Assembly (NCBI GenBank): GCA_947491025.1
Contig: CANLIC010000007.1
Location: 62,001-126,000, forward strand
DNA length: 64,000 nt
Source: Myxococcales bacterium
GTDB lineage: Bacteria > Myxococcota_A > UBA9042
Direction of reading: 5' to 3'
Positions 17,891 to 27,060 of the stretch are shown piece after piece; the first letter of the stretch is position 1; the number at the start of each line of letters is the position of its first letter. Both the position numbers and the translations under genes were made by a program. The notes under the pieces were generated by a model. The model was not told the DNA's origin. It ran no database searches and worked only from the letters and a program-made list of their open reading frames with translations.

Positions 17891-19159
17891 ATGCAGCAGG
17901 AGTGGGCGGCCGCGCAGCGGCCAGGCGCGGCAAGCGCGCCAATGCCGAGCCACCAGCTCATCGACCAGGCGCGGCCCAGGGTCGAGGCGGCTCTGGCGGC
18001 ACTACGCGCTGGCGGCTGCGTTGTGATCGCCGACGATCGCCCAGGCGGCATCGCCATGGGCGCCACGGCCGGTGCCCTGGTGACACCCGAGTCGACCAAC
18101 GACTTCGTCACGGCCTGCGGTGGCATCATCGCTGTCACGCTCGACGAAGCCCGTGCCGATGCGCTCGACCTGCCGGCGATCGCACGCCGCGGCGCTCCAC
18201 CCGAAACACCGTTCTATGCCGTCTCTTGCGAGGCCGCAGCGGGCGTTTCGACGGGGATCTCGGCGGGCGATCGCGCGGTGACCACCCTGGCGCTCTGTGA
18301 CGCCAACTCGAGCGCCCACGACCTCGTCCGGCCCGGGCACATCATGCCCATCCGCATCGGAACGCTCGGCGTGCTGCGGCGGGGCTACGCGCCAGAGGCC
18401 GCCCACGATCTGGTGCGCGCCGCTGGACTGCCCGATGGCGCCATGGTGTCGCACCTGCTCGATGGCCACGGCGAGGTCACGGCCGACTCTGCCGCTGCTT
18501 TCGCCAAGACCCTCGGCTGGCCGCTCGTGTGGGTGGCGGACGTCGCGCTCTGGCGGGCCACGAAAGAGCAGCTGTTGCGCGTGCTGGAACAGGGTGAGTT
18601 GGCCGCCGCCCAGGGGCGCTTTCAGGTCGAGGTCTACCAGAGCCTGCTCGACGGCGCGGCGCACCTGCTGCTGTCGCGAGGCGACCTCGGCGCCGAAGGC
18701 ATAGAGCCGCCGCTGGTGCGCATCCACAGCCAGTGCCTGACCGGCGATGTGCTGCACAGCCAGCGCTGTGACTGCGGAGATCAGCTGCAGCAGGCCCTCG
18801 CCGCCGTCGCCGCCGAGCCGCGTGGCGCGGTGCTCTACCTCAGCCAAGAGGGACGAGGCATCGGCCTGGTCGCCAAGATCCGCGCCTATGCCCTGCAAGA
18901 TCGCGGACTCGACACCATCGACGCCAACCTGCAGCTCGGTTTCGCCGCCGACCAGCGGGACTACGCGGTCGCCGCGCAGATGTTGCGCCGTGCTGGCGTC
19001 ACGTCCGTCCGCCTGTTGACCAACAACCCAGACAAGGTGAGCGCGCTCGAACGGCTCGGGATCACCGTCGCCAGCGTCCTGCCGCTGCGCGCGCCCGAGA
19101 CCGAAGGCAACCGCGCCTACCTGCAGAGCAAGCGCGAGCGCCTCGGCCACACCGTCTGA
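17891..19159 (+). CDS. RibB-RibA fusion: degenerate DHBP synthase domain plus GTP cyclohydrolase II
   Basis: Two riboflavin-pathway domains in one 422-residue chain. The C-terminal half is a complete GTP cyclohydrolase II: the zinc site CLTGDVLHSQRCDCGDQ, LSQEGRGIGL and TNNPDK, so formation of the pyrimidine precursor from GTP is well supported. The N-terminal half has the RibB fold and some motifs (TGISAGDR, DLVRPGHIMPI). However, the acidic metal-binding loop normally DDEDRENEGD reads ADDRPGGIAMG, and the GHTEA segment reads GYAPEA. DHBP synthase activity is therefore probably lost. ATG 17891 follows GGAGGGG; ATG 17942 is the alternative. Confidence 0.88.
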   Translation: MQQEWAAAQRPGAASAPMPSHQLIDQARPRVEAALAALRAGGCVVIADDRPGGIAMGATAGALVTPESTNDFVTACGGIIAVTLDEARADALDLPAIARRGAPPETPFYAVSCEAAAGVSTGISAGDRAVTTLALCDANSSAHDLVRPGHIMPIRIGTLGVLRRGYAPEAAHDLVRAAGLPDGAMVSHLLDGHGEVTADSAAAFAKTLGWPLVWVADVALWRATKEQLLRVLEQGELAAAQGRFQVEVYQSLLDGAAHLLLSRGDLGAEGIEPPLVRIHSQCLTGDVLHSQRCDCGDQLQQALAAVAAEPRGAVLYLSQEGRGIGLVAKIRAYALQDRGLDTIDANLQLGFAADQRDYAVAAQMLRRAGVTSVRLLTNNPDKVSALERLGITVASVLPLRAPETEGNRAYLQSKRERLGHTV

Positions 19160-19390
19160 GCCGCGCCGCAGCGCACAGCCCCAGCCTTGCTGCAACGCCG
19201 CGCCGATGTTGCGCTTTGTAGCGCTGCTGGTCCGCGCCAGTTTGGAATCCCCAACGCAGCAACCCCTGGAAGCGCCTGAAGATTCGTTGCAGCTTTGGCG
19301 TCGTTCGCAGCAGCCTTGCCACCGCCCACCATTGACGCCCCGCCGCGATTTCGCGACGCTCCCGCGCCCGCGGTCCCCCCACCTGCCCCG

Positions 19391-20176
19391 ATGGGCCGCG
19401 CCAAGGAGGCCGCCGTGGCCGCAGCCGATCGCCGAGACGCCGCCGTGGACACCGGCGCGGCCGACGCCGCCCCCAACCTCTCGGTCGTCATCCCTTGCTA
19501 CAACGAGGAGTCGATCCTCTGGACCGCCGTCACCGAGCTGCACGCCGGCTTGCTGGAATTCGGCCGCTCGTTCGAGATCCTGATCTCCGAGAACGGCAGC
19601 AAGGACGACACCCGCGCCATCGCTGCCAAGCTGAGCCGCAACTTCAAGGAGGTGCGGGCCCTGCACAGCGACGAGCCGAACTATGGCAAGGCGCTGCGGC
19701 GAGGCATTGAGGCGGCGCGCGGCGAGTTCGTCATCTGCGAAGAGATCGACCTCTGCGATCTCGACTTTCACCGCCGCGCTCTGCAGATCCTGGATCGCGG
19801 CGACGTCGACATGGTCATCGGCAGCAAGGCCCACCCGGACGCCAGCGACGAGCGGCCCATCGTGCGGCGCGCCGCGACGCGGGTGATCAACGGGATGTTG
19901 CGGGTCATGTTGGGCTTTCGTGGCACCGACACCCACGGCCTCAAGGCCTTTCGGCGGGCCGCCCTCCTGGAGACCGTCCAGCGCTGCGTGGTCGACAAGG
20001 ATCTCTTCGCCAGCGAGCTGGTGGTGCGCGCCCAGCGCTACCGCCTGCGCGTGGTCGAGATCCCGATCACCATCCACGAGAAGCGGCCGCCCTCGATCCA
20101 CCTCTTCAAGCGCGTTCCGAACGTCTTGAAAAACCTCGTCAAGCTGACCTACGTCGTGCGGATCCGAAACCGGTGA
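19391..20176 (+). CDS. Glycosyltransferase family 2
   Basis: Soluble GT2 enzyme, 261 residues from ATG 19391. It has the GT-A nucleotide-sugar motif [11 protein letters not shown], the segment [12 protein letters not shown] and the later [13 protein letters not shown] acceptor-side helix. The usual DxD-like position reads EEIDLCDLD. No membrane span is predicted. Its stop overlaps the GTG start of a polysaccharide-deacetylase gene (GTGA), so the two very likely act together: transfer of a sugar to a lipid or polymer, then removal of an N-acyl group, as in the ArnC/ArnD pair. The specific sugar is unknown. An open frame continues to 19295 as a Pro/Ala leader that I exclude. Confidence 0.82.
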   Translation: MGRAKEAAVAAADRRDAAVDTGAADAAPNLSVVIPCYNEESILWTAVTELHAGLLEFGRSFEILISENGSKDDTRAIAAKLSRNFKEVRALHSDEPNYGKALRRGIEAARGEFVICEEIDLCDLDFHRRALQILDRGDVDMVIGSKAHPDASDERPIVRRAATRVINGMLRVMLGFRGTDTHGLKAFRRAALLETVQRCVVDKDLFASELVVRAQRYRLRVVEIPITIHEKRPPSIHLFKRVPNVLKNLVKLTYVVRIRNR

Positions 20177-21165
20177 GCGCCGCGAGGCCGCCCGATCCCG
20201 CTGGGGCCGCGACCGCAACACAGGCGGCGCTTCCTGGCCGCAAAGCGGCGGTGAACGTCGATATCGACGGGCTCTATCTCTACGACCGCATCCATGGACG
20301 CAGCGGCGGTGCCGGAAATCGCAGCGACTTTCGCCCAGCCGACCACGATCCCCGGGCCTGGACCCGCGGCGTCGCGCGCTTCTTGGACCTCTTCGATCGG
20401 ACCTCGGTGCGCGCGACGTTCTTTGTCGTCGCCCAGGATCTGGCGCACCCCGACGTGCGGACCGTGCTCGGCGAGATCTGCGCCGCCGGTCATGAGGTCG
20501 GCAACCACGCCTTCAGCCACCCCTACGACCTGTCGCGCTGGCCCCTCGCCGCCGCCATCCTCGAGCTGGAGCGCGCCCGCTCGACGCTCGAGCAGCACAC
20601 CGGCCGCGCGGTCGTCGGTTTTCGCGCGCCGGGCTACGTGCTGTCGCCCACCTTGCTCGAAGCTGTCGCCGCCACCGGCCACCGCTACGACTCCTCGCGC
20701 TTCCCCTGTCCGCCCTACCAGGCTGCAAAGGCGTTGGCGATTGGGCTGTACCGCGTCATCGGCCGCCGTAGCGGCAGCATCCCGGAGTCGCCCGCGGTCT
20801 GGTTCGGCGAGAGCGCACCTCACCGCATCGAGACGCCCGCTGGAGCGCTGGTCGAGCTGCCGATCGGTGTCGTGCCCGGCCTGCGCATGCCCTTCATCGG
20901 CACCGCGGCGATCGCGCTCGGCGAGGCCGGCTGGCTGGCTCAGCGCCCGCTGCTCGACCGCGCCGCATGGCTGAACTTCGAGCTGCATGCCATCGACCTC
21001 TGCGACGTCGACCGCGACGGACTGCCTGAGTCCTTGCGCGTGCAGCCCGACCAGCGGGTGCCGCTCGGTCGCAAGTGGCCACTCCTGGTCCAGATCCTCG
21101 AGGCGCTGCGGCGGACACACGACATCCGAACGCTCGCCGAGTGGGCGGCGCTGCCCATCGCATGA
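20173..21165 (+). CDS. Polysaccharide deacetylase (NodB-like)
   Basis: Metal-dependent carbohydrate esterase-4 fold, 330 residues. Visible motifs: motif 1 [11 protein letters not shown] near 22, replacing the common TFDDG but keeping aspartates; motif 2 [14 protein letters not shown] near 110-120 with the HxxxH metal ligands (in HAFSHP); and motif 3 RAPGY near 156. These support hydrolysis of an N-acetyl or N-formyl group on a sugar. The GTG start overlaps the stop of the glycosyltransferase. No signal peptide, so it should act in the cytoplasm, probably on a lipid-linked sugar made by its partner. Confidence 0.85.
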   Translation: MSAARPPDPAGAATATQAALPGRKAAVNVDIDGLYLYDRIHGRSGGAGNRSDFRPADHDPRAWTRGVARFLDLFDRTSVRATFFVVAQDLAHPDVRTVLGEICAAGHEVGNHAFSHPYDLSRWPLAAAILELERARSTLEQHTGRAVVGFRAPGYVLSPTLLEAVAATGHRYDSSRFPCPPYQAAKALAIGLYRVIGRRSGSIPESPAVWFGESAPHRIETPAGALVELPIGVVPGLRMPFIGTAAIALGEAGWLAQRPLLDRAAWLNFELHAIDLCDVDRDGLPESLRVQPDQRVPLGRKWPLLVQILEALRRTHDIRTLAEWAALPIA

Positions 21166-21217
21166 GCCGAAGCGGCCGCGACAAACAGGCGCCCAGGCGC
21201 CCGCAGGAGTGCTCCCA

Positions 21218-21718
21218 ATGACGACCCCGACCGACGCCCAGGCAGCGGCACCTACGACCACCGCGACCGAGATCGAGCTGCAAGACAAGCTCAAGACGGC
21301 CATGCGCGCCGGCGACAAGCGCGCCCTGGCGGCGTATCGCATGGTGCGGACCAAGATCATGGAGCGCCGCACCGCCCGGGACGCCAAGCCGCTCGACGAC
21401 GCCGCGGTGCTCGAGGTCATTCGCGCCTACGTGAAGTCGCTTGAGGCCGCTGTGGCCGAGTACCGAAGCCTGGGCACGGCCGAGGACGACGAGAACATCG
21501 TGCAGCTCGCCGCGGAGGTCGCCGTGCTGGAGCCGTACATGCCGAAGTTTCTGGACGAGGCGGCCACGCTCGCCCTCGTCCAGGCCGCCATCGTCGCCAC
21601 CGGCGCCACCAGCCGCAAGCAGTCCGGCATGGTCATGGGTGGGCTGATGAAGGCTCACAAGGGCGAGATCGACCCTGCCGTGGTCAAGCGCCTGGTCGAC
21701 GCCGCGCTGCCGGCGTGA
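21218..21718 (+). CDS. YqeY/GatB-like domain protein
   Basis: A 166-residue protein of the GatB/YqeY family, sharing the C-terminal tRNA-binding module of the GatB amidotransferase subunit but free-standing. Family features: LQDKLKTAMRAGDKRALAAYRM near the start, a long helical middle (EVIRAYVKSLEAAVAEYRSLG), and the tail SGMVMGGLMKAHKGEIDPAVV. The biochemical role is not established for the family. ATG 21218 follows GCAGGAG at good spacing; the longer open frame from 20987 overlaps the deacetylase and is not used. Confidence 0.9.
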   Translation: MTTPTDAQAAAPTTTATEIELQDKLKTAMRAGDKRALAAYRMVRTKIMERRTARDAKPLDDAAVLEVIRAYVKSLEAAVAEYRSLGTAEDDENIVQLAAEVAVLEPYMPKFLDEAATLALVQAAIVATGATSRKQSGMVMGGLMKAHKGEIDPAVVKRLVDAALPA

Positions 21719-21811
21719 CGCGCGGGCGGGCCGTCGCAGCGCTCGACGCCCGGCCTGGTTTCCCTTCCTGTCGCGGTCTCTCGCTTGGTCTCGCCGCGAC
21801 GCCCTGTCGGC

Positions 21812-22987
21812 CTAGAACTCGTCGTCACGCGGCCAGAAGTCGGGCTCACGGGTATCGAGGTTGGAGCGCTCCAGGCGCTCGCGATCCTGGCGTTCGCTCA
21901 CGGACTTGCGAATGGCGACCGCGTCGGCCTCGATGCCGCCTGCCGTGCAGCGCAGGGGCCGGCCAACGCCAGCGACATCGCGCCGGGTGTCTTTGTGGTC
22001 GCAGCGGCCGATGGCCATCGCAGGCGAGCCGTAAGTGGGGCGGTAGCGCTCGACGTTCTCCAGATCGAACACCGGCAGCTCGCGCCGACAGGCCGGGTCG
22101 AGCGGCAAGTAGCCGATGCGCCCGTAGAGCACCGAGCGGTGGATGTGAGCCCCACCTGCCTCGCTGCGCACGACGTGGATGGCATCGGGTGCGCCCATCA
22201 CAATCGCCGACTCGACGCGTAGCCGCGCCGGGGTAGCGCTCGGGCCGGCCGGCGCGACAAACACCCCGTGGCCAGGGTTGTAGGCCACGGTCGAGGCGAG
22301 CAGATCGACGGCGCTGCCCGGGCGGACGACGATCGGCGCATCCTCGACGCCGCCGCGGCTCTTGTTGTCGTGGATGACGCTGGAGGCGACCAGCAGCCGT
22401 CCGCCCCCCTCGACCCAGAGCGCCGATCCGCTCATGGCGGCGTTGGCGCTGACCCGGCTCCGTACGAGCTCCAGCGTCCCGGCCGACACGAAGGCCGCGC
22501 CGCCATGCGAGCCCGCCTTGTTGCGCGTCAGCCAGCAGTCGACGAGGCGCACCGTCGACGCCGCCTCGATGGCGATGGCGCCACCGTTCTCGACGGAGCC
22601 CTCGGTCAAGGTGACGCCAGAGAGCACAAAGCGAATGCCGGGTTGCACGACGGTGAGCGCCCGCCCACGGCCGCCGGCGTCGAGCACGACCCGGCCGTCG
22701 CCGACGGCGCGCAGCTCGGCGCTGCGGCTGATGACGAGCCGGGCGCCCTGGTAGTGGCCTGGGCGAAGGCAGACCCGAGGCGTCCGCTTGCCCTCGGCGT
22801 CGAGGTGGCGCTGGACCGCGGCGGTGTTGCCGTCCGCGCTGAGCGTGATGTCACAGCCGGCAGCCGCCTCAGCGTCCCGGGCGACGAAGGGCAGGGCCAG
22901 CGCCAGCCCGAGCGCGAGGACCAGAGGCCGATTCAGGATCGCCCACCTTGCCCGCGGCGACCGCCTCGCGAACGAGGGTCTCTCCAT
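21812..22987 (-). CDS. Exported right-handed beta-helix protein
   Basis: A 391-residue secreted protein. After a Sec signal (LVLALGLALALPFVARDAEA) the body consists of successive short beta-strand rungs (ARLVISRSAELRAVGDG, GVTLTEGSVENGGAIAIE, STVRLVDCWLTRNKAGSHG), the pectate-lyase/NosD-type helix seen in surface adhesins and polysaccharide-binding proteins. No lyase catalytic residues are evident. The frame opens at a GTG (23074) that overlaps the stop of the next gene upstream (GTGA), which could mean coupling. However, that start has no ribosome site and would give a ~50-residue n-region, so ATG 22987, behind GTGAG, is preferred. Confidence 0.7.
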   Translation of the reverse strand: MERPSFARRSPRARWAILNRPLVLALGLALALPFVARDAEAAAGCDITLSADGNTAAVQRHLDAEGKRTPRVCLRPGHYQGARLVISRSAELRAVGDGRVVLDAGGRGRALTVVQPGIRFVLSGVTLTEGSVENGGAIAIEAASTVRLVDCWLTRNKAGSHGGAAFVSAGTLELVRSRVSANAAMSGSALWVEGGGRLLVASSVIHDNKSRGGVEDAPIVVRPGSAVDLLASTVAYNPGHGVFVAPAGPSATPARLRVESAIVMGAPDAIHVVRSEAGGAHIHRSVLYGRIGYLPLDPACRRELPVFDLENVERYRPTYGSPAMAIGRCDHKDTRRDVAGVGRPLRCTAGGIEADAVAIRKSVSERQDRERLERSNLDTREPDFWPRDDEF

Positions 22988-23070
22988 CGACAAACTCACG
23001 ATCAACGACCTCGCGTTCTGGCGTGTAACCATCTGCTTCATAAAGATGAATGGGCCGGCCTGCTCAATCT

Positions 23071-24360
23071 TCACTTGCCAGAGAGCGCGTCCTCGATCGC
23101 CGCTTCGACCGCAGGCAACTCGAGCTTGCCGTCTGGGCCGGGCAAGATCGACCGGATCTGACCTTTGCCGTCCATGACGCCGACCTGAGGTACGAAGCTG
23201 ACATCGAACAGGCGCTTGTCTGTGGAGTTCAGCGCCTTGTCCTTGTCATAGAGCACGACCACGTCCTCTGGGATCCCGTACTTGGTGCGGATCTCCGCGC
23301 AGTCGTCGAGCGTCGGCGCCGGGCCGCTGGCCGAGTACGTGCCTGGCTTGGCGGGGTTCTCAATCACGACGCGCGAGCTGCCGGTGCGCACCACCAGCGC
23401 GATGGAGATCTCCTTGCCGTACTTCTCCAGCAGGCCGGCGAGGCCCTCCAGCACGGCCTTGCCGCCGAACTTGTCGTGGCCATCGGGGTTGCGCTGCGGG
23501 CTGGCGAGCCAGTGATCGTACACGATGACGACGTGCGGCTTGCCGCAGAAGTCGCCGAAATCGAAAGCCGCCGAGTCGACGCAGCTGTAGGCGCCGCCAG
23601 GCCGCCGCAGGTATTGGTCGACCTTGTCGCCGTAGGCCGCGTCCTTGGGGCAGACCTCGGCGCCCTGGGTGACGCCGCAGCTCACGGTGGCGCTGCCGAT
23701 GCTGGTCGCGACGCCTTGCACGTCGATCGCTCCGACATCCAGCGAGAACTGCTTGCCTTTGTGAGCGAGGTCGATTGTGCCGGTCGGCGTGAAGTTGGCG
23801 TCGGCAATCGTCGCCTTCTCCTTGCTCGCCTCGGGCGGCCCGATGGTGAAGCGGGTCATCTGGGCGTTGCCGCCCTTCCACGCCCACAGGATCTCGCCTG
23901 CGGCGTCCGCGCCCGGGAAACCGGCGCACTTGAGGGTGTCGACCACGACGCCGCCTTGGCGAATCCCGAGCGCCGCCGCGAACTGCCCTTCGACCAGGCG
24001 CAGCGACTCGCCGACAGGCTCAAAACGCAGCAGGAGCTGGCAGCTGCCGTCCTTCTTCTTCAGCGCCATGCGCACCGACGTCACGCAGCCGTGGCCCTTC
24101 GGATCGGGGTTGAGCTTGTGGACGATGTCGACCTCGACCTCGCCCTGGCTGTAGTCGATGGCGAAGGTCTTGCCGTCGAGCGCGACCTGGAAGCCGCCCG
24201 TGGCCGTCAGCGCTGGCTTGGCAAGCCCGCCACCGCCGCCACCGCCGCCCGTCGCCGCTGGCGCGACATCGGAGCCGCAGCCCGAAAACGCCGCAGCCAT
24301 GGCGGCTACCACCGCCGCGAACGTAGCGGCCTGCCGGGCCGCACCGCGGTACCCCTGCAT
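23071..24360 (-). CDS. Lipoprotein with C-terminal thioredoxin-like fold, no CxxC
   Basis: A 429-residue lipoprotein: the signal ends in FSGCGS near residue 27, followed by a glycine run. The first ~270 residues are beta-rich with scattered cysteines and no recognised family. The last ~160 resemble a thioredoxin fold: DFCGKPHVVIVYDHWLA for the first strand region and VPQVGVMDGKGQI with the typical cis-proline. No CxxC pair is present, so oxidoreductase activity is doubtful; a binding role is possible. Two ATGs (24360 and 24378) both have ribosome sites; 24360 follows GAGGAGACTGG and gives the more compact signal. It may be cotranscribed with the beta-helix gene. Confidence 0.65.
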   Translation of the reverse strand: MQGYRGAARQAATFAAVVAAMAAAFSGCGSDVAPAATGGGGGGGGLAKPALTATGGFQVALDGKTFAIDYSQGEVEVDIVHKLNPDPKGHGCVTSVRMALKKKDGSCQLLLRFEPVGESLRLVEGQFAAALGIRQGGVVVDTLKCAGFPGADAAGEILWAWKGGNAQMTRFTIGPPEASKEKATIADANFTPTGTIDLAHKGKQFSLDVGAIDVQGVATSIGSATVSCGVTQGAEVCPKDAAYGDKVDQYLRRPGGAYSCVDSAAFDFGDFCGKPHVVIVYDHWLASPQRNPDGHDKFGGKAVLEGLAGLLEKYGKEISIALVVRTGSSRVVIENPAKPGTYSASGPAPTLDDCAEIRTKYGIPEDVVVLYDKDKALNSTDKRLFDVSFVPQVGVMDGKGQIRSILPGPDGKLELPAVEAAIEDALSGK

Positions 24361-24496
24361 CCAGTCTCCTCGCAACATCCGTGCCTCCCTGGCGTCTCCT
24401 GCGCCGTGGATCGCTGGGGTGGCCGAGCACCCGCGCTCAGCATAGCATGTTTGCGGCCGCTGGCGATTGTGTAGGCGGCACCTGGCTGGAGGCTCG

Positions 24497-25903
24497 ATGG
24501 CGGCGTCGACGGCGAGACCGACAGCGCACGAGGGGTCGCGCTCGGGCGCTCCGCGTCCTGGCGAGGCGCTGCACCTGCCCGACCTGACGCTTCCGCAGAC
24601 CGACACCGGCACCTTGCGCCGTCTGCTCGGACGCGAGCTGCAACGCCGCCTCGCCTGCCTCGGTCAGCTGCCGCTGCAGCGCGTGGCCGAGGCCGATCGG
24701 CCCGCGTTTGTCGCCGCCGTTGCCGGCTTGCGGGCGTTGCAGGCGAGCGCTCCCAGCAAGGCGGCGGCGCTGGTGCGGGCGCCGACGCTCTCGGTCTTGA
24801 TCGAGCTCTGCTGGCGCCGACGCGAGGCACTCGGCAGCGATGATGCCCTCCTCTCCGCTTTCCAGGCGCATGTGCGCGAGCTGTCGTGGCTGCTGCTCTG
24901 CGAGCTTGCGACCGCCGGATTTGCGCCGCGCGACGGCCGTCAGCAGCCCCTGCGGCTGGCCCTGCCGCCCGGGGGATTGCCGCCTCTGCTCATTTTGGGC
25001 GCTGGCATCGAGCTTCGTATCGGAAAGGGCGCGGCAGCGGTGCAGCTCGAAGAAGGCGCGCTGCGGATCTCTGGGCCCTCGGGTGAGCGCAACGTCTCGC
25101 TGGTCGGCGGCGAGGGTGAGGCGGGGGTCGGGACGTCCGACGACGCCCTCTGCGTCCTGCGCCGCCCCTGGCATGTGATTCGGCCGGGGCTGCTCCTGGC
25201 CGAGGCCGACAACAGCCCGCTCTCGATGGTCGAGGCCCACCCCGACAAGGACGGCAACCAGCTCCAGCTCGGCGGGCACCCCACGACCGAGTGGGTTGCG
25301 ACGCTCGGCGAATGCGTCGACCTGATCCACCGCTACCTCCCGCTCATCGCCGAGGAGCTGCGGCTCTTGCTGCGTCTGTGCATCCCTGTCGGCTTCGACG
25401 CCGAAAAGCACCTGTCCGCCAGCTTCCAGGAGTACATCGGCGCCATCTACCTGACGCTTCATCCCAATGCGATGACCATGGCCGAGGCCCTGATCCACGA
25501 GTTCCAGCACAACAAAATCAACACCGCTTTTCACTTCGATCCTCTGCTACGCAACGCCTTCTGGCCCCTGGTCAGCTCGCCCGTCCGCCCAGATCCCCGC
25601 CCCCTGCATGGCGTCGTGCTGGCGGTTCATGCCTTTCAGCCAGTGGCTCGGCTCTACCAGCGGATGCACGAGGACGGCCACCCGTGGGCTGCCAACCCGT
25701 CGTGGCAGCAGCGGGCCGCCACCGTCTTCGCCAAGATCCACGAGGGCGCGTGCACGGTCCTCGAGATGGCGGAGCCGACTCCGGCCGGCGTCGCGCTGCT
25801 GGACGAGATGCGGCAGCTCGACGGCGAGCTGATGGCGTTTGCGCGCAGCGTCGGCTGGTCAGGCGATGACGCTGCCTTTGCCACGCAAGGTGACGAGCCC
25901 TAG
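24497..25903 (+). CDS. HExxH-motif peptide-modification enzyme (alpha-ketoglutarate HExxH hydroxylase type)
   Basis: A 468-residue protein of the HExxH family first noted in FxsB-type RiPP clusters, whose members are now regarded as alpha-ketoglutarate-dependent peptide beta-hydroxylases. Seen directly: the family block MVEAHPDKDGNQLQLGG near 246; the metal motif LIHEFQHNKINTAF near 344 (HEFQH); and the following PVRPDPRPLHGVVLAVHAF. The N-terminal ~200 residues match the family's substrate-side half only loosely. Unlike the founding clusters there is no radical-SAM gene or obvious precursor peptide nearby. ATG 24497 follows GGAGG. It converges on the DUF4157 gene. The substrate is unknown. 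Confidence 0.8.
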   Translation: MAASTARPTAHEGSRSGAPRPGEALHLPDLTLPQTDTGTLRRLLGRELQRRLACLGQLPLQRVAEADRPAFVAAVAGLRALQASAPSKAAALVRAPTLSVLIELCWRRREALGSDDALLSAFQAHVRELSWLLLCELATAGFAPRDGRQQPLRLALPPGGLPPLLILGAGIELRIGKGAAAVQLEEGALRISGPSGERNVSLVGGEGEAGVGTSDDALCVLRRPWHVIRPGLLLAEADNSPLSMVEAHPDKDGNQLQLGGHPTTEWVATLGECVDLIHRYLPLIAEELRLLLRLCIPVGFDAEKHLSASFQEYIGAIYLTLHPNAMTMAEALIHEFQHNKINTAFHFDPLLRNAFWPLVSSPVRPDPRPLHGVVLAVHAFQPVARLYQRMHEDGHPWAANPSWQQRAATVFAKIHEGACTVLEMAEPTPAGVALLDEMRQLDGELMAFARSVGWSGDDAAFATQGDEP

Positions 25904-26105
25904 GGCTGCCTGGGCCTGCCGCGATCGAGCGAGGGGAGGCGGCGTCGACCGCGGGCGAAGGTGCGGGCGCGCCGTGCCCTCAAAGGAACACGCGGCCAAG
26001 ACGCAGCAACAAGCGCGGCCGCTGCCCAGCGAGTCACGTAAGGGCCTGGCGCCCGAGGGGTATCGGAGGTTGGCGCCCGTCAGGCCGCCGAGGCCGCATC
26101 GGCGG

Positions 26106-26837
26106 CTAGAAACGGCCCCGACGCTCGATCTCGCTGCGCTCGAGCTTGTGCAGGATGCCGAGCACCATGTCTTCCAGGTGCTTCTCGCTGATCGCCTCTT
26201 GCGGGCTCTCGGCCGTCGGCCCGGTCTCTGGAATGCTGCCGCCGGCCATCGGCTGGCTGGGCGAATTCGAGTCATCCTGTGCGTAGACCATCGCCTCGGC
26301 GCGGCGGGCCTGACCCTCGTGGGCCTCTTCACCGGCTGCGTCTTCGTCGCCGCGCTTGCGCTCGTTGAGGACGGGGCCACCGAAGCCACCGCCGCCGACC
26401 CCGGCGCCGACGGCGGCGGGTGGTGCGATGTGGGCAACCTCGTGGGCCAAGACCGCGCGGCCTTCTCGGCTGCTCGGGTCGAACTCGCCGCGAGCAAAGA
26501 AGATGTCTTGCTCGCCTACGGCGAAGGCACGCGCGCCAAGGGCGTCGGCGGCGGCGTGGGCGCGCAGGCCGCGGTGGACCCGGATCTGGCGCAGCCGATC
26601 GGAGTCGAAGCCGGCGCGGCTCAGGCGGTCGATGAGGTCGGCGTCGAGGCGCGTCGGCATCGGATCGGAGAGCATTCGCGCACCGATCCGGGCGTAGCGG
26701 TCGGCGACGCCCGTGCCGATGCCCTCAGCGGTGGTGCCTGCCAACGTGCGCGCCAGATCACCGGCGCCCATCGCCGCGCTTGCGGCTGCGGCGTCGGCCT
26801 CGATCTGCGTCAACTCGTCGTCGGTGCGTCCGGCCAT
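26106..26837 (-). CDS. DUF4157 (eCIS core-domain) protein
   Basis: A 243-residue protein containing the DUF4157 metalloprotease-like domain near 80-150: QIRVHRGLRAHAAADALGAR, then FFARGEFDPSSREG and the zinc motif LAHEVAHI (HExxH). DUF4157 proteins are often linked to extracellular contractile injection systems, but none of the sheath, tube or baseplate genes is here, so it is an orphan. The C-terminal ~90 residues are acidic and low complexity with a final charged helix. ATG 26837 has GGAGG at 8 bases; the longer frame to 27338 crosses into the cysK gene and is discarded. No signal peptide. Confidence 0.8.
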   Translation of the reverse strand: MAGRTDDELTQIEADAAAASAAMGAGDLARTLAGTTAEGIGTGVADRYARIGARMLSDPMPTRLDADLIDRLSRAGFDSDRLRQIRVHRGLRAHAAADALGARAFAVGEQDIFFARGEFDPSSREGRAVLAHEVAHIAPPAAVGAGVGGGGFGGPVLNERKRGDEDAAGEEAHEGQARRAEAMVYAQDDSNSPSQPMAGGSIPETGPTAESPQEAISEKHLEDMVLGILHKLERSEIERRGRF

Positions 26838-27060
26838 GGCATGCCTCCACGGCCCCGAGCCTAGCAGGCCGCCGCCGCCGATCGAAGCCCCAGCAGCGGT
26901 CGCGGCGCGCGCCTGGGGAGCGGCGACCCCATCGCGGCCCGGAGGCTGCCGCATCGCGCACCCGGCCGACCACCAGCGCCTTACCAGTTGACTTGGCCAC
27001 GGTCGATGCAAGACTGCCGCGCCGTCGCCCGAAGCGCCCGCGCGACGGTGTGGAGCGCCG

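Noticed and set aside
25839..26864. A 341-codon plus-strand frame spanning the gap and the DUF4157 gene, considered as a possible precursor-peptide locus
   Set aside because: No leader-core pattern, no good start, and most of it is antisense to the DUF4157 domain.
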